DNA from: Chrysemys picta bellii
Taxonomy: Eukaryota > Chordata > Testudines > Emydidae
DNA length: 64,000 bases
NCBI RefSeq assembly: GCF_011386835.1
Contig: NC_088791.1
Coordinates: 127,820,943 to 127,884,942 of the forward strand
Reading direction: 5' to 3'
The translations under genes were made by a program, and so were the position numbers. Under the pieces are notes generated by a model. It ran no database searches, was not told the origin of the DNA, and worked only from the letters and a program-made list of their open reading frames with translations. Numbering within the stretch: position 1 is the first letter of the stretch; each line of letters begins with the position of its first letter. Positions 58,659 through 64,000 of this stretch are shown here, in pieces.

Positions 58659-58729
58659 CCTAGTTTGACATAGATGACTCCAAAGCATAGAAACACGTAG
58701 AAAATCCACTTTCGAAAGTTTCTGTGCAT
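58659..58729 (-). CDS. WNT7B: WNT7B first coding exon (standard N-terminus), partial gene
   Basis: WNT7B encodes a secreted, lipid-modified Wnt ligand that signals through Frizzled receptors. This 71-nt coding stretch gives 23 codons plus two bases. It starts MHRNFRKWIFYVF and ends YVKL with a glycine split by the intron, matching the remembered vertebrate WNT7B start almost residue for residue (Ile instead of Leu in the C-terminal half). It is a signal peptide: a basic stretch (HRNFRK) followed by a hydrophobic core. An in-frame TAG lies six bases upstream of the ATG, which fixes the start. The exon ends at a canonical donor, GTAAGT at 58658-58653, in phase 2. Exons 2-4, with the cysteine-rich Wnt body, are not in the window. 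WNT7A is excluded because its start (MNRKARRCLGHLF) differs. Confidence 0.95.
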
Positions 58730-59300
58730 GATCTAGAGAATGGACTGAGCCATAAAAAATGCACAAAAAGTAGAACTGATCTCTGCCGATTAAATCCCAG
58801 TCAAGAGCATGTCTGAGGCTACACAAAAACGGAGCCGGTCGAACTGTAAAAACTCAACAACGTTCAGACAAGATTTTTTTTCTAAAACCATGGTGACCAA
58901 AACTGATTCTGATAATGGGGGGAGGAAAGGGGGGGACAGAAAGAGTTTATCAAAAAGGCAAATCAAAAACCCAGGACAGCCCGTCTGAGAGAGAAAATGA
59001 GCAAGCCCTGATCTTGATCAACTACCTCATAGAGCTCTCAAGTTCAATGTGTTTTTACTTGTTCTGACTTCCCCAGGTGACACCACGTATCTTGCAAGCT
59101 GTGGCTCCAGGTAGGAGGAGGATCTCTTTCACTCTCACACTTTCACTCTCTCTCTCTTTCTCCTCCCCTCCTCCCCCGCCCGTGTGTGCGTGTCAGAATC
59201 TACCGCATCTCATCCTTTACACACAGATATGTAATGCCATAAAGCAGTCACTAAAACATTTGTCTCTCGTGGAGTAGCGTGGCTAGCTTGTTTATTTATT
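58730..59300 (-). promoter_or_regulatory. candidate 5' UTR and promoter region of the standard WNT7B transcript
   Basis: This is the sequence immediately upstream of the exon 1 ATG. It includes a C/T-rich run on the plus strand at about 59127-59175 (GA-rich in transcript sense) and scattered CpGs, but I saw no convincing TATA box at a sensible spacing. The transcription start cannot be placed from sequence alone. The assignment rests only on position relative to a confidently identified first exon. Confidence 0.45.
58790..58891 (-). other. possible upstream ORF in the WNT7B 5' leader
   Basis: An ATG at 58891 opens a 33-codon frame that begins MVLEKKSCLNVVEF and stops at 58792-58790, 60 bases before the main ATG at 58729. 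If the leader extends past 58891, ribosomes would meet this frame first. Nothing in the peptide is recognisable and no conservation evidence is available. Confidence 0.25.
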
Positions 59301-61928
59301 TTGCAAAATAGATGGTTAAAACTTTTTTTTAAAGCGAAGAAAGCCAGCTCTTCCATGTCTGTGTATATGTTGTTATATGCTGTACAATATAGTGTGTCTA
59401 TATCTGTATCTTGCTAGAGAGCTGAATGTGTGTATACCTGTAGACACGCCTATCACTGAATGGGGTGGTAGTTATATACAGTCTTGCAAAACAAGAAAGC
59501 ATTCTTCCTCCTTTAAGAAATACCCAGCTTCTTAGCGAGGTTTAAGTTATCCAGTTCGGTCTGCCTCAGGGTGCATAGAGATTAATACTTCCCAATTTAT
59601 ATTCAGTAATTGATACTCAAGCCTGTTTAGACGTCGAATTTTTTAAATCTCACTGGTTTTGAGATCTGTTCCATTTACTCCCACAATCTGTGGGAATGTT
59701 TGTTCTGATATACTGTACTATATGTGTATTGTGTCTATGCATACATCTGTAGGCATATGCATATATAAATAACTCACATACATACTCATCTGTGTGTTTG
59801 TGTAAGTTATATATACCTACACCTATGCATATACACACATGCGCATATAATTTTAGTAACCGGAAACCTATAAAGCTATCCGCACTTTACAAAGAGAAAC
59901 AGCGAAATACACACCGATACAAATGTAAACAAAAGCAGGCAGTGACAAACAAAAGCAGATAGTGAACACAAAACTGATTGTAAGCCATCTTCCTTTGCCT
60001 GAGAACACATTTTTGTAAATGCATCAATCTGTGCTGCTTATATATACTTGAAAACTGTACATCGTTTTCTAGATGACCCAAAAGATTAACTAGTTAATAA
60101 TGTCTGGATTTTCGTACCCTGAGCCACGATCAATGGTAACCCCTTTCGCGCACCCACTTAGCAGATCTCGTTAAAACCTTCAGAGAGCTACTGAAAAGAA
60201 CATCTATTTTGGAGGAGGTATGAACACAGCGAGGTGCTACAAAATGCTCACAGAAAGGGAGCAAAGTGAAACAAGAAAAGGAAAACCGTGTAGAGGTATT
60301 GATTTTCCGTATCTCTCTAGCTCCTGTGGAGTGAGGGAGGAATGACAGACTGAGCCTGCTAACTTTGTTCAGGATTGAGCTCAATTATCTCTCGCTGTTG
60401 ATCAGTAAAACCATTCTGTCTTTCCCCCATACATGCCTCACATTTCATTCTTTAATAATCAACGAGCTGGCTATCATAGGCAACCAGCCCTCCCCCAGAG
60501 CACTTCATATACATATTTCCTTATATGTGATCATCAGTCACGTCTTTCTTTAATGCTGTTTTTTAATATCTTGGACAATCTTAGCCTTATTGATTTTCTG
60601 ACATGCTCACTGTAACTGTTTTAAGTTTATGTTCTCACAAAAGAGAGCACGGTCCCTTTTTGAAAAATATATAGGGGTAAAACCGTTTTCGTATTCTGAT
60701 CCACACTGCTTATGTCTCATATCCTAAAATCTTCAACCAAGAATTGTTAGGAAAACGTCCTTTAATCTGCATTTCCTCCCAGGTTTTTGTAATTCTCAGA
60801 CCAGAATTAGGGACTCCTTTACCCCGCCTTCTCCCGGGTTTTAGACCTAGCCTTTCTGCTGGGCATGTTTTTGAACGTGGTTGTAGTAGGTGGAGCTCTC
60901 GGGTAGATGGGTGGTCCACACTGGAGATGCAAAAGTCCTTTCCTTGCTTGGACAGAAAACGTTAACACGTTTTCTGGAATGACCCGGGATGACTGAAAAA
61001 GGTAATTGAGATGTTCAGCGGACTGTGGCAGGAGCAGAGATGGTGAAAGTAGATATCTCGCAAGAATTTTGTTTCCTAACCCGTCAAAATTCATTTTGTA
61101 TCCTTTGGGGGCAGAGGCTGGGTTGGATGCACGTCGCCCCCTGATGGAAATAAGGCAAATATTCTGCTTTTCACAGGGCAGCATCTGCGAGCTATGGGAT
61201 AACACTGCCACCTAGAGGAAGGAAGTGTCCACCGGAGCAGCTTAGTGTTGACAAATTGTCAACACTAAATAGGGCCTTTATCTTGAGAAACGAAGAAGAG
61301 GAAGAGAAAAGAGGGAGGCAGGAGGATTAATCTTGGAACTTCCCCTCTTGCTTAGCTCCACACTCTTGACACCTTTTGTCTGGGATTTTTGATAAGCATG
61401 TGTATGGATCAAGAGGACTAAGTATCCAGTTTAAATAATCAGAGCTAAATAACAGGAACAGCTGTTCCTTTTCCTCCATTCCCATTTATCACTCTGCAAC
61501 CCACTCCCCGTACCCAATGCTGGGTGGACAAATTAACTGTCTAGGACACACTGTGAAAGGTGGGGTTTTAAATAGCCCTGGTCAGGTACCTGGCTGATAT
61601 CCTCTGAAATATGGCAGAGTAGATCTGTGAATGGTCCCCGGTCATAGGACTGGGAATAGTGCTCTGCCACTGACCCTCTGAGTGAGCTCAGTTTGCCTCA
61701 GGCTGCTAAGCCATGATGCCCATCTTTGTAGAGTGATTTGATAGCTAGGGATTAAAATGTCATGAAAGTGCAAATGATTATTTATTAGAGCTTCTCTGTT
61801 TGCAGACATTATTCATCCTCAGACTGTTTGGTGTTTGTAATGACTAGACTGGACTTATTTAGCTAAAAGTGCTGATGCGCTGCTAGAATGGTTAAACAGT
61901 ATGGTGTGCATATGCTTGGAGTGTCTTT
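59301..61928. other. WNT7B 5' flank, nothing recognised
   Basis: Mostly AT-rich, with TA-rich alternating runs at 59700-59860. Several short ORFs (such as 60819-61211 minus) show no recognised protein. Enhancers cannot be judged from one sequence. Confidence 0.35.
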
Positions 61929-62034
61929 CCCAGACCTAAAGAAGAGCCCGGTGTGGCTGGAAAGCTTGTCTTCCTCACCAACAGAAGGTGGTCCAATAAA
62001 AGATATTACCTCACCCACCTTGTATCTCTATTGT
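61929..62034 (+). repeat. SINE-related 3' fragment
   Basis: CAGACCTAAAGAAGAGCCCG, ACAGAAGGTGGTCCAATAAA and AGATATTACCTCACCCACCT match the copy at 56536-56639. Confidence 0.65.
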
Positions 62035-62699
62035 TCAGTTGTTAGTGGTCAAGCGGTATAAAATACTTTTTATATTTTTCAGATGAAAAGGGAACAGAAA
62101 GTTCTTATAATTCAGGAGTTACGGTTTATGGTGTTAGTTTACATATTCATCTCTTAGCTTGGACAATAAAGAGAGACTAGTTAATTCTAGGTTTATTTCT
62201 GGTCAGCTACACTTTCTAGTCCTCACTTCATTTTGGTTCTCTGACTAGCATAATTCTGCAACGTCTTGGTTATAAACATTTTGTTGTTGTTTAGTTGTTC
62301 CATTGATTTTTTTATATATATAATCATGGAAACATTGATATTGATCTTAAATTATATTAAAATCTTATCACGAAACTTAAAAAATTTAAGCCATATCTGA
62401 CCTGATGGTGTCCATTTAAAAATAAATCTATTGCCCAACCCGACCCCATCCTATATAATCAGCTTTATGCAGAATGTTCTTCAAATTAATTTACTGGACA
62501 TGATAGGAGACTAACGGCTAAAATTATTTTTACTTCCAAACCAGAAGTTTTCTGTTTATATCTAAGCTAGTTTAGGTACATTCTTGAGGCTGAAACCCCA
62601 AAGGGTCTTCTCAAATCAGTACACACAAGTTCATATATTGATTTCAACTGTTGAAGTAAAACAAACAAACAAACAAACTGGTTTTCTGCATAGAAAAGC
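62035..62699. other. 5' flank, (AAAC)n microsatellite
   Basis: AT-rich. An (AAAC)n run lies at about 62658-62679. Nothing else was recognised. Confidence 0.5.
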
Positions 62700-62962
62700 C
62701 AGGGCCAGCATTATGGGGTAGCAAGCAGGGCAATTGCCCAGGGCCGCACACCACGGGTGGGCACTGCAACGCTAAGTTGCTCAGGCTTCTACTTCAGCTC
62801 CGGGTGGCATGGCTCTGGGCTCCAGGCTTCAGCCCCATGCGGTGGGACTTCAACTTTCTGTCCTGGACCCCAGCAAGTCTATCACTGGTCCTGCTTGGCG
62901 GCTCCCCTGAAACCTGCTCTCAGTGCCCTAGGGGGTCCTGGACCCCTGGTTGAGAACCATTG
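62700..62962. mobile_element. hAT-like non-autonomous element fragment
   Basis: Begins CAGGGCCAGCATTATGGGGT and ends CTGGTTGAGAACCATTG. The right end matches the terminal repeat of the hAT at 29975-31023, and the left end resembles the other hAT-type start near 14119. The two ends are not inverted copies of each other, so this may be a composite or rearranged element. Confidence 0.45.
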
Positions 62963-63639
62963 TGATATAGCATGTAAATTCAGTAAAGCTGATAGAGATA
63001 CACTGAACTTGGTTGGTAAAGGCTTTGTTATAATACTCAGACTTCATTTAGTTTACTACATTTACAGAGAATGATGGACTGATTCCCTGCAAAAATGCAG
63101 GTTACTCCCATATAGGGGAATGGAAATTAGGTGAACCTTAGTTAGCAGTTTCCTACTCATTTCCCCCATCTGGGGCGGGATAGAGGAGTTGTACCTCTGT
63201 GGCAGAGATCTGAAATTCAGCTCCCTAAACCCGCAGAAGGATGAGCCATCCATGTCACACTGCTACCCAGCCCCTGTAGCCTCTTGATAGCATGGCTACT
63301 CTGGGAACCATACTGCAAAGGACTGTAATGAAGGATTTTGCTGTTTGATGCTCTGAAAGATTTCGCAACACCTTGAAGAGAAAAACAGAAAAGGGGTTTA
63401 AATATCCAAAAAATTTCACCTCTCCCCATTGATATAATTAAGGTGGTGACAGTAACAGGACACTTTGACTTGCATAAAACAGCAGTTAATTTTAAGATTA
63501 AGGCTTTAGATAAATAGTAATTAGTAATAGTTTAGAGTTAAAATTCCAGAATGGCAGACACAATAATCCTCTATGAAAGACACAGGGTTTAGGGTATGGA
63601 AAATTCCATCAACTAATAGGGAATGACTCAGCATATCTC

Positions 63640-64000
63640 CCAAGACCTGACAGGGAGGAGCTAAGACTAAAGATGATGTCATAGGGAAGAGCTCTACCTA
63701 AGATGGCATCAGGGGGAGGAGCTTTGCTATATAAAAATAGGATGATGCAATGGGGAGGAGCTAGACAGAAATAGCAATTATGCTAATACCTGGAACCTGA
63801 TTGACTGAGCCAGGCTAATTAGCTATGCTAATAAACTGACCCTAAGAGAGCAACCAGCATATAAGGCCGACAGCTAGCAGGCTGAAGTGTGGTGGTTGGG
63901 GTTTTATGGGTTGCGGAGCTGCATGGATGTTGTGGACACACAAGAGCTGAAGAACAGAAGATTCCAAGAAGTAGCTAGTTGCAGAGACAACAGTAGTATA
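63640..64000 (+). mobile_element. probable LTR (U3 and R part), cut by the window edge
   Basis: Four imperfect repeats start with (G)GGGA(G/A)GAGCT at about 63653, 63684, 63713 and 63753, spaced 30-40 bp. A TATA-like ATATAAGG follows at 63859-63866. Repeated upstream units before a TATA box are typical of a U3 region. The right end, and hence proof, lies outside the window. Confidence 0.45.

Noticed and set aside
58638..58826. 62-codon minus ORF overlapping exon 1
   Set aside because: It starts at a TTG rather than an ATG and runs across the exon 1 splice donor into the intron. It is a shadow of the real WNT7B frame.
1..64000. CRISPR arrays, bacterial operons or prophage
   Set aside because: The sequence is vertebrate in every respect. 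Repeats with spacers of CRISPR type are absent.

Overview
The window looks like turtle nuclear DNA. It carries CR1 LINE fragments in both orientations, a tRNA-derived SINE of the cryptodire (Cry) type that begins ATCAGAGGGGTAGCC, DIRS and Ty3/Gypsy retrotransposons, hAT elements, and older MIR-, L2- and 5S-derived relics. The species cannot be named from the sequence alone.

The only host gene I can support is WNT7B, on the minus strand. Two alternative first coding exons are visible. The upstream one (58659-58729) encodes the standard start MHRNFRKWIFYVF. The downstream one (50151-50233) encodes a start of the form MLLFSSRSVLL...SGSY-L, which resembles the alternative WNT7B N-terminus known from mammals. 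Both end in a canonical GTAAGT donor in phase 2, so either could splice to the same exon 2. I saw no exon 2-4 sequence, so positions 1 to about 50145 are intron for both transcripts, and the first intron continues past the low-coordinate edge. Positions above about 58.9 kb are 5' flank, possibly including 5' UTR.

Layout. 1-15.9 kb: intron with old MIR and CR1 relics, a CR1 carrying a palindromic hAT MITE (7.5-8.2 kb), and a hAT-type transposase pseudogene split by a CR1 (12.25-14.12 kb). 15.9-33.8 kb: a multi-level nest. An outer Ty3/Gypsy element (A, minus; LTRs near 16.0-16.2 and 33.5-33.8 kb) contains a DIRS element (plus; 17.25-27.19 kb). The DIRS contains a second Gypsy element (B, minus; LTRs 18,995-19,201 and 22,460-22,662), and B contains a CR1. 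Outer element A was also hit by two more CR1s, and one of those holds a hAT element that itself holds an LTR-like insert. 33.8-46 kb: intron with MIR-like, L2 and 5S-SINE relics and an 848-bp LTR-like unit. 46-56.5 kb: a stretch with almost no recognisable transposons around the alternative first exon. 56.5-58.6 kb: a SINE fragment and a foldback Cry SINE just downstream of exon 1. 59-64 kb: 5' flank of WNT7B, with a hAT-like fragment and the start of an LTR-like unit at the window edge.

All mobile-element reading frames seen are broken by stops, frameshifts or insertions. None appears able to encode a complete protein. Family assignments rest on recognising protein motifs, terminal repeats and target-site duplications by eye, and no database search was run.
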